Shown one piece after another: positions 8,663 to 17,028 of a stretch of 64,000 nucleotides of DNA (its first letter is position 1; every line of letters begins with the position of its first letter). Source of the stretch: JAEUPI01 sp044222685 (GTDB lineage: Bacteria; Pseudomonadota; Gammaproteobacteria; Burkholderiales; Burkholderiaceae_C). Under the pieces are notes generated by a model that had not been told where the DNA came from, did no database searches, and saw only the letters and a program-made list of their open reading frames with translations. The translations under genes and the position numbers were made by a program. The DNA lies in assembly GCA_044222685.1 (NCBI GenBank), contig JBGAMU010000004.1, positions 33,653 to 97,652 of the forward strand, in the 5' to 3' direction.

Positions 8663-9145
8663 TCAGGGCCCCGCAGGCCGGCCCGGACCCTGCGTGCCCT
8701 CGGCGCGTGCCGACAGGTAGGCATACAGGTCGATCACATGCGCCGTCACGCGCGGCTCGCCCTGCCAAGCCGGCATCGTAACCGCGCCCTTGCGCCGCTG
8801 CAGCAGATCGTCGACATAGGTCTCGCGCTCGGCACTCCACGGCCCCGATGACGACGCCGGCGGCGCCGTCCACTCGTAGCGCAGCAGCACCAGGTCGGCG
8901 ACCTCGCGCGGACCGACCTGCCGCAGCTTGACCCGCAGGTCGGGCGCGTCGCCCTTGCCGACGGCTCCGCTGCCATGGCAGCGGGCGCACTTGTCCTCGA
9001 AGACGCGCCAGCCCAGATAGACCGAACCGGCCGGCCGCGAGCGCAGCTCGAGCTCGCGCGCGGCCTTGGTGTTCTCCAGCTCGACGGCACAGCCGGCGAG
9101 CCACAAGGCCGGCAGGCAGGCGAGAAGCATCAATGTCCTGGCCAT
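8663..9145 (-). CDS. c-type cytochrome lipoprotein, first gene of the Mce operon
   Basis: 160 residues. Signal and lipobox are PALWLAGC (Cys about 19). One haem site CARCHG lies at about residues 53-58, and a plausible axial Met is in TMPAWQGE, the usual class I cytochrome c arrangement. The ATG at 9145 has AAGGG upstream, whereas a start at 9202 would put a charged stretch before the signal peptide. The gene ends 24 bases before the permease gene, so it appears to head the lipid-transport operon. A redox protein in this position is not standard for Mce operons. Its partner is unknown. Confidence 0.82.
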   Translation of the reverse strand: MARTLMLLACLPALWLAGCAVELENTKAARELELRSRPAGSVYLGWRVFEDKCARCHGSGAVGKGDAPDLRVKLRQVGPREVADLVLLRYEWTAPPASSSGPWSAERETYVDDLLQRRKGAVTMPAWQGEPRVTAHVIDLYAYLSARAEGTQGPGRPAGP

Positions 9146-9609
9146 GGTGGTTGCCCTTTCGTGGCCGATTCTGACCATCGCAGACGACCACGGTCTTGCC
9201 AAAGATCAGTTTCCGGGCGATCTACCGCGCCGGATGCACACGCGTGCAGGACGTGCCGACCGACGTGTTCGGCTTCTGACGAATCGTCGCGCGAGGTGCC
9301 GGGCGCACCGCGCACAGACTGCAGCGTCCGCTTGAAATGGGCGGATCACACTGCAAGTCACGGCGCGAACCCGAACGTGTGAACCTGTTGCCGAATCTCC
9401 AAATCGCGTAGCCGGCGTTTACACGTTGAGTGCGTGAATCGCTGCGCACTTCTCCTGTCTCGACGTCGTTCCAGGTGCGCTGCGCGTGACGCATCGCGCA
9501 CCAACACCCGGTTGCAATGCGCAGACCGCTTTGCGCGCTCAATGCGCCCCATTCGCGGGCCCCGTCGGTGCCACGCGTGGTCGGCAGAACCGCAAAGTGG
9601 AGGTTGGCA
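9146..9609 (+). other. Intergenic region without a supported gene
   Basis: This 464-base stretch lies between the divergently read cytochrome/Mce operon and the dihaem lipoprotein gene. It is slightly less G+C-rich than its surroundings, and its short open frames (for example on the minus strand 9222-9542) show no signal peptide, no domain and no good ribosome site. It must hold the promoters of both operons, but I see no convincing -35/-10 pair. The only clear signal is the GGAGG ribosome site just before 9610. Confidence 0.5.
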
Positions 9610-11985
9610 ATGTCTTCTCAGCAACGCAGCGCGCCCGCACCGATGGTGGCGGCGCACAACGGATCGAGCGCTCCCGTCCCCTCGCGCCCGGTCGACTGGC
9701 GCTACGCCAAGGCCCTGTTCGTCTTCGTGCTCGCCGCCTGTGGCGCCGGCAAGGAAGACGAGGACCCGCAGGCCAGCGCGCCACCGACCACGGTGCCGGC
9801 GCCCTGCACCACGGCGCCGGCGCTGTTCACCAGCACGGTGTGGCCGAGCCTGAATGCCAGCTGCAGCACCTGCCACGTGCAGGGTGGCGTCGCCGGCGGC
9901 TCGCGCTTCGTGCTGGCACCGACGTCCACCGAGATCGCCAACTACAACATCGTGCGTGACTTCGCGGCGGCCAACGGCAGCCTGCTGCTGTCCAAGTCGA
10001 TCGGACAGCCGGTCCATGGTGGCGGTGCGCCGTACACCAACGCGAGCTCGCAGCCGTACATGAACCTGCAGACGCTGATCCCGCAGATGGCGGCGCAGGT
10101 GTGCACGACCACCGTGACGCCGCCGCCGCCGACGGCAGGTGGCTTCTGGCAGGACGTGGCGTTCGCCGCGGACACCAAGGTACTGAACAAGGCCTCGGTC
10201 CTGTTCGCCGCACGCAACCCGACCACCGACGAGGCGGCCGCGGTGGCCAACGGCGGCACGACGGCCTTGCGCCAGACGATCCGCAGCTACATGACCGGGC
10301 CCAACTTCGACCGCTGGCTCGACGACGTGGGTGACACCCACTTCCTGAGTCCCGGCGTTCCGGTGCGCGGCAACACCGGCCTGAACACGGCCGACTGGCC
10401 GAGCGCCGGCGCGGTGCTGGGTGCGGCCAACGTGACGCAGGTGGACAACGCGACGCGCAACCGCTTCGATGCGTCGCTGCGCCGCGAGGGCGTGGAGCTG
10501 ATGAAGTTCATCGTGCGCAACGACCGCCCGTTCACCGAGATGGTCACCGCCAACTACACGGTGGCCAACGGCATCCTCGCGCAGTACCTCGGCGCCACGG
10601 TGCAGGGCAGCTTCACCAATGCGGCCGACGACACCGAGTGGCGCCAGGCCACGATCACGGATCAGCGCCTGGGCGGCACGCGCGAGCATGCCGGCGTGCT
10701 GTCCACGCACGCCTGGTTGTCGCGCTTCCCGACCACCGACACCAACCGCAACCGGCACCGCGTGAACATGCTGTTCCGGCAGTTCCTCGGCACCGACGTC
10801 ACGATGATGGCCGTGCGCCCGCAGGACGACGGCAAGACCTTCAAGGTGCCGACGGTCGAGAACCCCGCCTGCGCGGCCTGCCACGACACGATCGACCCGA
10901 TCGCGGCCGGCTTCCAGAACTGGAACGAGGCGAACCGCTTCCTGCCGTTCCGCACCGGCGCCGGCGTCGACCATGCGCTGCCGGCCACGTATCGCTCGAA
11001 CAACTACCCGAAGGATGCCGCCAACATGGCGTTCTACAAGGCGGGCGACAACTGGTTCCGCGACGGCAAGGAGCCGGGCTACGGCTCGACCACGATGCCG
11101 GGCGGCTTCACCGGCAACAAGACCGCGCTGCAGTTCCTCGGCCAGCAGGTCGGCGCCGACCCGCGCTTCGCGCTCGGCGCGGTGCACTTCTGGTACGAGG
11201 GCTTGTTCGGCCGCGAGCCGCTGCGCATGCCCACCGATGCCACGCTGCCGCAGTACGCGGCCCTGTCGGCGGCCTACACGGCGCAGAGCGAGGAACTGGC
11301 GGCGATCGCCGCGCGCTTCAAGACCGGCGGCTACAACGTGCGTGACCTGCTGGTCGACCTGTTGATGACCAAGTGGGCGCGCGCCGAACGCGTGGCCAGC
11401 ACCAACGCGACACGCGACGCCGAGCTGCGCGACATCAGCAGCATGACGATGCTCGCGCCGTCGCAGCTGCAGCGCAAGCTGGTCGGCCTGGTCGGCGACG
11501 GCTGGGTCGAGTTCAACAACCCGTATGCGAGCTGGGCGCTGAACTACGGCGACTTCGACGGCGTCGGCCGCACCAACCGGGCGCAGTCGCACACGATGAT
11601 GCAGACGGTGACGATCGACCGGCTGGTGGCGGTGCGCAGCTGTACCTTCGCCAAGACCGACTTCGACAAGCCGGCGGCCAGCCGCCTGCTGTTCCCGCAG
11701 GTGACGCTGGCCGACACGCCGGCCACCACGGCGGGGCTGGCGGCGATCACGGCGAACGTGCGCTTCCTGCACAAGTGGCTGTGGAAGGAGGACGTGCCGG
11801 AGTCCGACGCCGAGGTGCAGCGCACGCTGAAGCTGTTCACCGACACCTGGGCCGACCGTGCCACCGCACCGGCTCGCCCCGTGAACTGTGTCTACAACGC
11901 CGGCAACGACGCCAACTACACCGGCCGCGCCTGGGCTGCCGTGCTCGCCTACATGCTGGGCGACGTGAAGTTCCTGTACGAATGA
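9610..11985 (+). CDS. Large dihaem c-type lipoprotein, DUF1588/DUF1592-like
   Basis: 791 residues. A hydrophobic segment with lipobox VLAAC (about residues 40-44) follows a 30-residue polar lead. Two c-haem sites are visible: CSTCH at 85-89 and CAACH at 421-425, the second in the FDP-like setting ACHDTIDPIAAGFQNW typical of DUF1588 proteins. The region HRVNMLFRQFLGTDV precedes it, as in that family. These multi-domain proteins are best known from Planctomycetes and occur next to DUF1501 or DUF1552 genes, as here. The ATG is set by GGAGG six bases upstream. Probably an envelope redox enzyme; substrate unknown. Confidence 0.75.
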   Translation: MSSQQRSAPAPMVAAHNGSSAPVPSRPVDWRYAKALFVFVLAACGAGKEDEDPQASAPPTTVPAPCTTAPALFTSTVWPSLNASCSTCHVQGGVAGGSRFVLAPTSTEIANYNIVRDFAAANGSLLLSKSIGQPVHGGGAPYTNASSQPYMNLQTLIPQMAAQVCTTTVTPPPPTAGGFWQDVAFAADTKVLNKASVLFAARNPTTDEAAAVANGGTTALRQTIRSYMTGPNFDRWLDDVGDTHFLSPGVPVRGNTGLNTADWPSAGAVLGAANVTQVDNATRNRFDASLRREGVELMKFIVRNDRPFTEMVTANYTVANGILAQYLGATVQGSFTNAADDTEWRQATITDQRLGGTREHAGVLSTHAWLSRFPTTDTNRNRHRVNMLFRQFLGTDVTMMAVRPQDDGKTFKVPTVENPACAACHDTIDPIAAGFQNWNEANRFLPFRTGAGVDHALPATYRSNNYPKDAANMAFYKAGDNWFRDGKEPGYGSTTMPGGFTGNKTALQFLGQQVGADPRFALGAVHFWYEGLFGREPLRMPTDATLPQYAALSAAYTAQSEELAAIAARFKTGGYNVRDLLVDLLMTKWARAERVASTNATRDAELRDISSMTMLAPSQLQRKLVGLVGDGWVEFNNPYASWALNYGDFDGVGRTNRAQSHTMMQTVTIDRLVAVRSCTFAKTDFDKPAASRLLFPQVTLADTPATTAGLAAITANVRFLHKWLWKEDVPESDAEVQRTLKLFTDTWADRATAPARPVNCVYNAGNDANYTGRAWAAVLAYMLGDVKFLYE

Positions 11986-12005
11986 GCCACGGGAGGAGAA
12001 CGATC

Positions 12006-13268
12006 ATGCAACGCAGACAATTCCTGAAGCTGGCCCGCAGTGCCGGCGTCGTCATCGCACCGTGGGCGCTGATCCCGGAGGCGCAGGCGCAGAGCTACAC
12101 CGGCCGCATCCTGATCAACATCCACGCCTCGGGCGGGCTCGACCAGAGCTCGTGGACCGATCCACGCGATGCCGACCGCCTGATCAACAACTATGCGGCC
12201 GCCGGCACGCCGGCCGGCGTGGCGGGCAACATCCGCTTCGCGCCGATGGGCAACAACGCGGCGTTCTTCGGTGCGCACTTCCGCAACATGCTGGTGATCA
12301 ACGGCGTGCACAGCGAGACCAACGGGCACGACGAAGGCACGCGGGCCCACGCCACCGGCCGCCTGGACATGGGCTACCCCAACGCGTCGGAGCTGTTCGC
12401 GTCGAAGTTCGGCGCCGGCATGCCGATGGCCTGGATCAACGGCGGCGGCTTCAGCACGAGCGCCGGCCTGGTGGCGGCCACGCGGGTGCCCGATGCCAAC
12501 GCGTTCCGCGCGCTGGCGTCGCCCAATGCCGCCAGCACGACCAACGACTTCATGAAGGCGGCCGACCTGACCCGCACGCAGGCAGTGCGCGCCGAGCGCA
12601 TGCGGGCCCTGCAGACGCGCGGTGATCTCGTGCCGCGCTCGAAGGTCGCGGTGCAGGAGTTCCTCAGCTCGAGCGACTCGCGGGCGCTGCTGCAGCGCAT
12701 CGCGCAGGGCCTGCCGACGCAGTTCGACAACGGATTCCAGCAGGCACACATCGCGCTGATCGCGGCGCAGGCCGGGCTCGCGTCGACGATCCAGCTGTCC
12801 TCCGGCGGCTTCGACACCCACAGCAACCACGACCAGGCGATGGCCAACTCGCTGCCGCAGCTGACCAACCTGGTGGACTACCTGTGGACCAAGAGCGCCG
12901 AGCTCGGCCTGTCGAGCCGGCTGTTCGTGCGCATCTACTCCGAGTTCGGCCGCACCGCGCTCAACACGGGCAACGGCAAGGACCACCACGAGGTCGGCAG
13001 CCAGGTGCTGATGGAGGCCAACGCGGCCTGGGGCAACCGTGTGGTCGGCGCCAGCGGTCCGAAGCACGAGGCGAGAAGGATCAATCCGACCACCGGCGCC
13101 ATCGACGCCACCGCCGGCGTGGTGATCCGGCCGCGCCACATCCACGCCGCGCTGCGCAAGTACCTCGGTTTCGAGACCACCGATCCGCGCTTCAACCTCA
13201 AGGTGCCGGCCAACGAGACGTTCGACTTCTTCGGCACGTCGCTGAACACCGGCTATCCGATGGTCTAG
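12006..13268 (+). CDS. Tat-exported DUF1501 family protein
   Basis: 420 residues. The N-terminus QRRQFLKLARSAG is a twin-arginine signal with cleavage after PEAQA. The rest follows the DUF1501 (alkaline-phosphatase/sulfatase-like fold) pattern: an early ILINIHASGGLDQSSW strand, NGVHSETNGHDEG with clustered His/Asp, SSGGFDTHSNHD and YSEFGRTALN toward the C-terminus. These would form the metal site if the fold is right. A strong GGGAGGAG ribosome site lies 20 bases after the previous stop, so the two genes form an operon. The pairing with a dihaem DUF1588-like partner is recurrent in bacteria, but its biochemistry is not established. Confidence 0.82.
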   Translation: MQRRQFLKLARSAGVVIAPWALIPEAQAQSYTGRILINIHASGGLDQSSWTDPRDADRLINNYAAAGTPAGVAGNIRFAPMGNNAAFFGAHFRNMLVINGVHSETNGHDEGTRAHATGRLDMGYPNASELFASKFGAGMPMAWINGGGFSTSAGLVAATRVPDANAFRALASPNAASTTNDFMKAADLTRTQAVRAERMRALQTRGDLVPRSKVAVQEFLSSSDSRALLQRIAQGLPTQFDNGFQQAHIALIAAQAGLASTIQLSSGGFDTHSNHDQAMANSLPQLTNLVDYLWTKSAELGLSSRLFVRIYSEFGRTALNTGNGKDHHEVGSQVLMEANAAWGNRVVGASGPKHEARRINPTTGAIDATAGVVIRPRHIHAALRKYLGFETTDPRFNLKVPANETFDFFGTSLNTGYPMV

Positions 13269-13279
13269 CCAGTCGCCCA

Positions 13280-13304
13280 CCGGCCGCAGCGACACTCAGG
13301 CCGG
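13280..13304. terminator. Possible bidirectional stem between convergent genes
   Basis: CCGGCC at 13280-13285 pairs with GGCCGG at 13299-13304 around a 13-base loop, in the gap where the DUF1501 gene and the GGDEF-like gene converge. There is no T-tract, so termination is only suggested by position. Confidence 0.25.
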
Positions 13305-14753
13305 AGTGCGCGCCTCGCGCGGCGGCTCGGTGGCATCGCCGAAGCGCAGGCTGCCTGGGCCTTCGCGCTTGGCCGCGCGCAGCGCGAGCTGGGCGCGCTG
13401 CATCAGCGCCGCTTCGTCGGCGGCGTCCTGCGGATAGAGGGCGACGCCCACGCAGGCGGTCATCCGGTAGGTGTGGCCCTGCACGCCGAGCGGCGCCGCC
13501 ACCGCGGCGAGCAGCTTGCGCGCCACCGGTTCGGCGTCGTGCGGATCGGTCAGCTCGTGCGCCAGCACCGCGAACTGGTCGCCGTCCAGGCGCGCCACCA
13601 CGTCGCTGGCGCGCAGCTGTTTGCGCAGGCGCTGGCCGATCTCGCGCAGCAGCGCGTCGCCGGCGTCGCGGCCCAGGCCGTCGTTCATGCGCCGGAAGCG
13701 GTCGACGTCGAGCAGCAGGATCGCAAAACGCCGCTGGTAGCGCCTGGCGAGCTCCAGCGCCTGCATCACCAGCTGACGCAGTGCCGCGCGGTTCGGCAGC
13801 TGCGTCACCGCGTCGTGCGTCGACAGGTACTGCACCCGCTGCGCGGCCTGCTTGAGCACCGTGACGTCGCGCGCCGTGCCGCGGTAGCCGGTGAACTGGC
13901 CCTGGGCATCGTGCGTCGGGTCGCCATGCGCGCTGAGGTGCACCACCTGGCCCTGGTCGTCGCGATAGGCGGTCTCGAAGTCGCGGAACGGCTCGCGCCG
14001 CTCGAGCGTGGCGCGGTGCTCCTGCCAGTCGCTGTCGGCGCACACCAGGCCCGGCACCTCCCAGTGCCGCTGGCCGAGCATCGCCGCCACCATGCCGGCG
14101 GCCGGCTGCGTGCCACCGCGCCCCTCGAAGCGGATGAAGCGGTGCTGCGCATCCTGCTCCCAGTACCAGTCCGACGACAGCGCGGCCAGGCAGCGAAAGC
14201 GCTTCTCGCTCTCGCCGAGCTGCTGCTGCACCTGCGCCCGCAGCAGGAACTGGCCGATCTGGTTGCCGAGCAGGCGCAGGCCCGCGAGCAGTGTCTCGTC
14301 GCGCAGCTGCACTGCAGCGCTGTAGAGCTCCAGCACACCGAGCACCTGGCCGCCCACGGCCACCGGGAAGGCCAAGGCGGCGTGCAGCCCGGCGCGCAGT
14401 GCGATCGGCACCTTGCGAAATGCGTCGTCCTGCGCGATGTCGGCGACCCATACCGGTGCGGCGCCGAGCCAGGCGGCGCCGACGATGCCGGCGTTGTTGA
14501 GCAACGGCCGGCGGCCCTCGTTGTGGGTCAGGTACTGGGCGATGCCCGGCGTGTCGATGCCCCAGGCACCCAGGCACACGAGTCGGTCGGCCACCTCGGC
14601 ATCGCGCGACCAGAAGCTGCCGCACGCCCAGCCGAGCGCCTCGCAGAAGGCGCCGACGATCCTCGGCATGGCCGGCGCGGTGCCGGACAGCGCGGCGGAC
14701 AAACGCTCATCGATGCGCAGCAGCGGCGCAAGGGACGGATCGAGGGAGGTCAT
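13296..14753 (-). CDS. GAF-PAS-GGDEF protein with degenerate active site
   Basis: 485 residues. A GAF-type sensor (about 20-170) is followed by a PAS domain (about 185-310, ending GYRGTARDVTVLKQAAQ) and a GGDEF domain (about 320-475, beginning YLSTHDAVTQLPNRAAL). The active-site loop reads DGDQF (390-394) instead of GG[DE]EF, so diguanylate cyclase activity is doubtful. The allosteric I-site RASD (381-384) sits at its normal distance and is intact. The likely role is a cyclic-di-GMP-binding effector rather than a synthase (inference). The ATG at 14753 has no strong ribosome site, and the in-frame extension to 14918 is Arg-rich and unlikely. Confidence 0.82.
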   Translation of the reverse strand: MTSLDPSLAPLLRIDERLSAALSGTAPAMPRIVGAFCEALGWACGSFWSRDAEVADRLVCLGAWGIDTPGIAQYLTHNEGRRPLLNNAGIVGAAWLGAAPVWVADIAQDDAFRKVPIALRAGLHAALAFPVAVGGQVLGVLELYSAAVQLRDETLLAGLRLLGNQIGQFLLRAQVQQQLGESEKRFRCLAALSSDWYWEQDAQHRFIRFEGRGGTQPAAGMVAAMLGQRHWEVPGLVCADSDWQEHRATLERREPFRDFETAYRDDQGQVVHLSAHGDPTHDAQGQFTGYRGTARDVTVLKQAAQRVQYLSTHDAVTQLPNRAALRQLVMQALELARRYQRRFAILLLDVDRFRRMNDGLGRDAGDALLREIGQRLRKQLRASDVVARLDGDQFAVLAHELTDPHDAEPVARKLLAAVAAPLGVQGHTYRMTACVGVALYPQDAADEAALMQRAQLALRAAKREGPGSLRFGDATEPPREARTPA

Positions 14754-14916
14754 GGACGGGCTGGAGGCGGCGGCTCGCCTCCTGGATGTCGGCCGCCGAC
14801 GCCCAAAGTTGAACGCAGGTTGCGTCACAGGCTGCACACGCGTCCCGGCAACGGCTCGGCGAGATACTGTGCGATCGACCCGCACCCGTTGCACACCGCC
14901 GCCCGGAGACCCCTGC

Positions 14917-15798
14917 ATGAGTGATTCGCCCCCCTACGTGCCGCCGAAAGTCTGGACCTGGAACAAGCCGAGCGGCGGCCAGTTCGCGAACATCAACCGG
15001 CCGATCGCGGGGCCCACGCACGACCGTGAGCTGCCCGTCGGCCGCCACCCGCTGCAGCTGTATTCGCTGGCCACGCCCAACGGCGTCAAGGTCACGGTGA
15101 TGCTGGAAGAACTGCTGGCGCTCGGCCATGCCGGTGCCGAGTACGACGCCTGGCTGATCCGCATCAACCAGGGCGAGCAGTTCGGCAGCGGCTTCGTCGC
15201 GGTGAACCCGAACTCGAAGATCCCGGCGCTGATGGATCGCAGCGGCCCGCAGCCGATCCGTGTCTTCGAGTCCGGCGCGATCCTGCTGTACCTGGCCGAG
15301 AAGTTCGGCAGCGCCTACCTGCCGACCGATCCGGCGGCACGCGCCGAATGCCTGTCGTGGCTGTTCTGGCAGATGGGCGCAACGCCGTATCTCGGCGGCG
15401 GCTTCGGCCACTTCTATGCCTACGCGCCGAGCAAGATGGAGTATCCGATCGACCGCTTCGCGATGGAGGTGAAGCGCCAGCTCGACGTGCTGGACCGGCG
15501 GCTGGCCGAGAGCGAATACCTCGCCGGCGACACCTACACGATTGCCGACATCGCCGTGTGGCCCTGGTACGGCGCGCTCGCCAAGGGCCTGGTCTACGAC
15601 GCCGGCGAGTTCCTGCAGGTGCAGCAGTACACGCACGTGCAGCGCTGGACCGACACCATCGCGCAGCGACCGGCCGTCAAGCGCGGCCGCATGGTCAACC
15701 GCACCTTCGGCCAGCCCGCCAGCCAGCTGCACGAGCGGCATGATGCGGGCGACTTCGACACCCGGACGCAGGACAAGCTGGCAGGGAGTGCGCCATGA
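14917..15798 (+). CDS. yghU: Glutathione S-transferase family, YghU-like disulfide-bond oxidoreductase
   Basis: 293 residues, longer than ordinary GSTs because of an N-terminal extension (PPKVWTWNKPSGGQFANINRP) characteristic of the YghU/Nu class. The thioredoxin-like domain has LYSLATPNGVKVTVMLEEL and the glutathione-binding FESGAILLYLAEKFG. The helical domain has YTIADIAVWPW. Known YghU binds two glutathiones and reduces disulfides or organic peroxides in the cytoplasm. CGGAGA lies before the ATG. Its stop overlaps the next gene's start (ATGA), so it forms an operon with the serine hydrolase gene. Confidence 0.88.
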   Translation: MSDSPPYVPPKVWTWNKPSGGQFANINRPIAGPTHDRELPVGRHPLQLYSLATPNGVKVTVMLEELLALGHAGAEYDAWLIRINQGEQFGSGFVAVNPNSKIPALMDRSGPQPIRVFESGAILLYLAEKFGSAYLPTDPAARAECLSWLFWQMGATPYLGGGFGHFYAYAPSKMEYPIDRFAMEVKRQLDVLDRRLAESEYLAGDTYTIADIAVWPWYGALAKGLVYDAGEFLQVQQYTHVQRWTDTIAQRPAVKRGRMVNRTFGQPASQLHERHDAGDFDTRTQDKLAGSAP

Positions 15799-17018
15799 AG
15801 GCAAGCAGAGTCGTGCTGGCAGGGCTCGCCGCCCTCGGGGTGGCTGCGGCGGCGGGCTGGTTCAGCCTCGACAAGGAGACGCGCGGCCTGCTGGCCACGC
15901 TGCCGACCAACCGTGACCTGCTGTTCTGGAGCCAGGCGCAACGCGACGCGGCGTTTCGTGCGCTCGATCGGCTGCCGGTGCTGGCCAAGGCGCGGAGCGT
16001 GCCGGCGGGCGGCACGCCGCTGCCGTTGCCCGCGGGAGCCCCGTTGAAGCTGCCGCTCGATGTCGACGCCTACATGGCGGGCCAGCGCAGCGCGGCGCTG
16101 CTGATCGTGCACGACGGCAAGCTGCGGCTGGAGCGATACGGCCTCGACTTCGACGCCGGCGGACGCTGGACCAGCTTCTCGGTGGCCAAGTCGATCACGT
16201 CGACGCTGGTGGGCGCCGCCATCCGCGACGGCCACATCCGGAGCATGGACGACAAGGTCAGCGACTACATCGCGCAGATGAAGGGCTCGGCCTACGACGA
16301 CGTCAGCATCCGCCAGCTGCTGACCATGACTTCGGGCGTGCGCTGGAACGAGGACTACGCCGACCCGAAGTCCGACGTCGCGCAGTTCAACAACCACAAG
16401 CCCGAGGAAGGCGTCGATGCGCTGGTGAGTTATCTGCGGCGCCTGCCGCGCGAAGTGCCGGCCGGCACGCGCTGGCAGTACAGCACCGGCGAGACCAATC
16501 TGGTCGGCGTGCTGCTCGGCCAGGCGACGAAGAAGCCGCTGGCGACCTATCTGTCGGAAAAGATCTGGGCGCCCGCCGGCATGGAGCAGCCGGCGACCTG
16601 GATCCTGAGCCGCACCGGGCATGAGATCAGCGGCTGCTGCATCCAGGCCGCCACGCGCGACTTCGCGCGCTTCGGGCTCTTCATCCTCGACGGCGCCCGC
16701 GTCGGCGGGCAGGCCATCGTGCCGGACGGCTGGCTCGCCCAAGCCACCAGCGAGCGCACCGGCATCGGCAAACCCGGGCGCGGCTACGGCTACCAGTGGT
16801 GGACGTACACCGACGGCAGCTTCGCCGCGCGCGGCATCTTCGGCCAGGGCATCTTCATCGACCCGAAACGCCGCCTCGTGATCGCCTCCAACGCCAACTG
16901 GGCCGGCGGCGCGACCGACCCGGTGGCCAGCGAGGCGCGCGAGGCGTTCTACCGCGCGGTGATGAAGGCGATCGACGACGAGGCCGCCGCGGGGCCCTCC
17001 GCCGCGGCCAAGCCCTGA
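15795..17018 (+). CDS. Serine hydrolase, class C beta-lactamase-like
   Basis: 407 residues. An N-terminal hydrophobic segment (VVLAGLAALGVAAAAGWF) acts as signal or anchor, placing the enzyme in the periplasm. The catalytic SxxK is in FSVAKSITS, and YSTG fits the position of the second motif (YxN). The third-motif region GIFGQGIF replaces the KTG of true beta-lactamases. This pattern fits esterase/peptidase members of the beta-lactamase superfamily rather than antibiotic resistance. It overlaps the YghU-like gene by four bases. Confidence 0.85.
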   Translation: MKASRVVLAGLAALGVAAAAGWFSLDKETRGLLATLPTNRDLLFWSQAQRDAAFRALDRLPVLAKARSVPAGGTPLPLPAGAPLKLPLDVDAYMAGQRSAALLIVHDGKLRLERYGLDFDAGGRWTSFSVAKSITSTLVGAAIRDGHIRSMDDKVSDYIAQMKGSAYDDVSIRQLLTMTSGVRWNEDYADPKSDVAQFNNHKPEEGVDALVSYLRRLPREVPAGTRWQYSTGETNLVGVLLGQATKKPLATYLSEKIWAPAGMEQPATWILSRTGHEISGCCIQAATRDFARFGLFILDGARVGGQAIVPDGWLAQATSERTGIGKPGRGYGYQWWTYTDGSFAARGIFGQGIFIDPKRRLVIASNANWAGGATDPVASEAREAFYRAVMKAIDDEAAAGPSAAAKP

Positions 17019-17028
17019 AGCCGCGCGG

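Noticed and set aside
9222..9542. 106-codon minus-strand frame in the intergenic region
   Set aside because: No ribosome site, no signal peptide, no recognisable fold; likely chance.
9358..11772. 804-codon open frame opposite the dihaem lipoprotein gene
   Set aside because: It is an antisense shadow in high-G+C DNA: His/Arg/Gln-rich product, no domain, whereas the plus strand has a lipobox, two haem sites and a good ribosome site.
13473..14924. 483-codon plus-strand frame opposite the GGDEF-like gene
   Set aside because: The minus strand reads GAF, PAS and GGDEF domains. The plus product has shadow composition.
15795..17018. Antibiotic-resistance beta-lactamase
   Set aside because: SxxK is present but the KTG motif of true beta-lactamases is missing, so it is an esterase/peptidase-like serine hydrolase.
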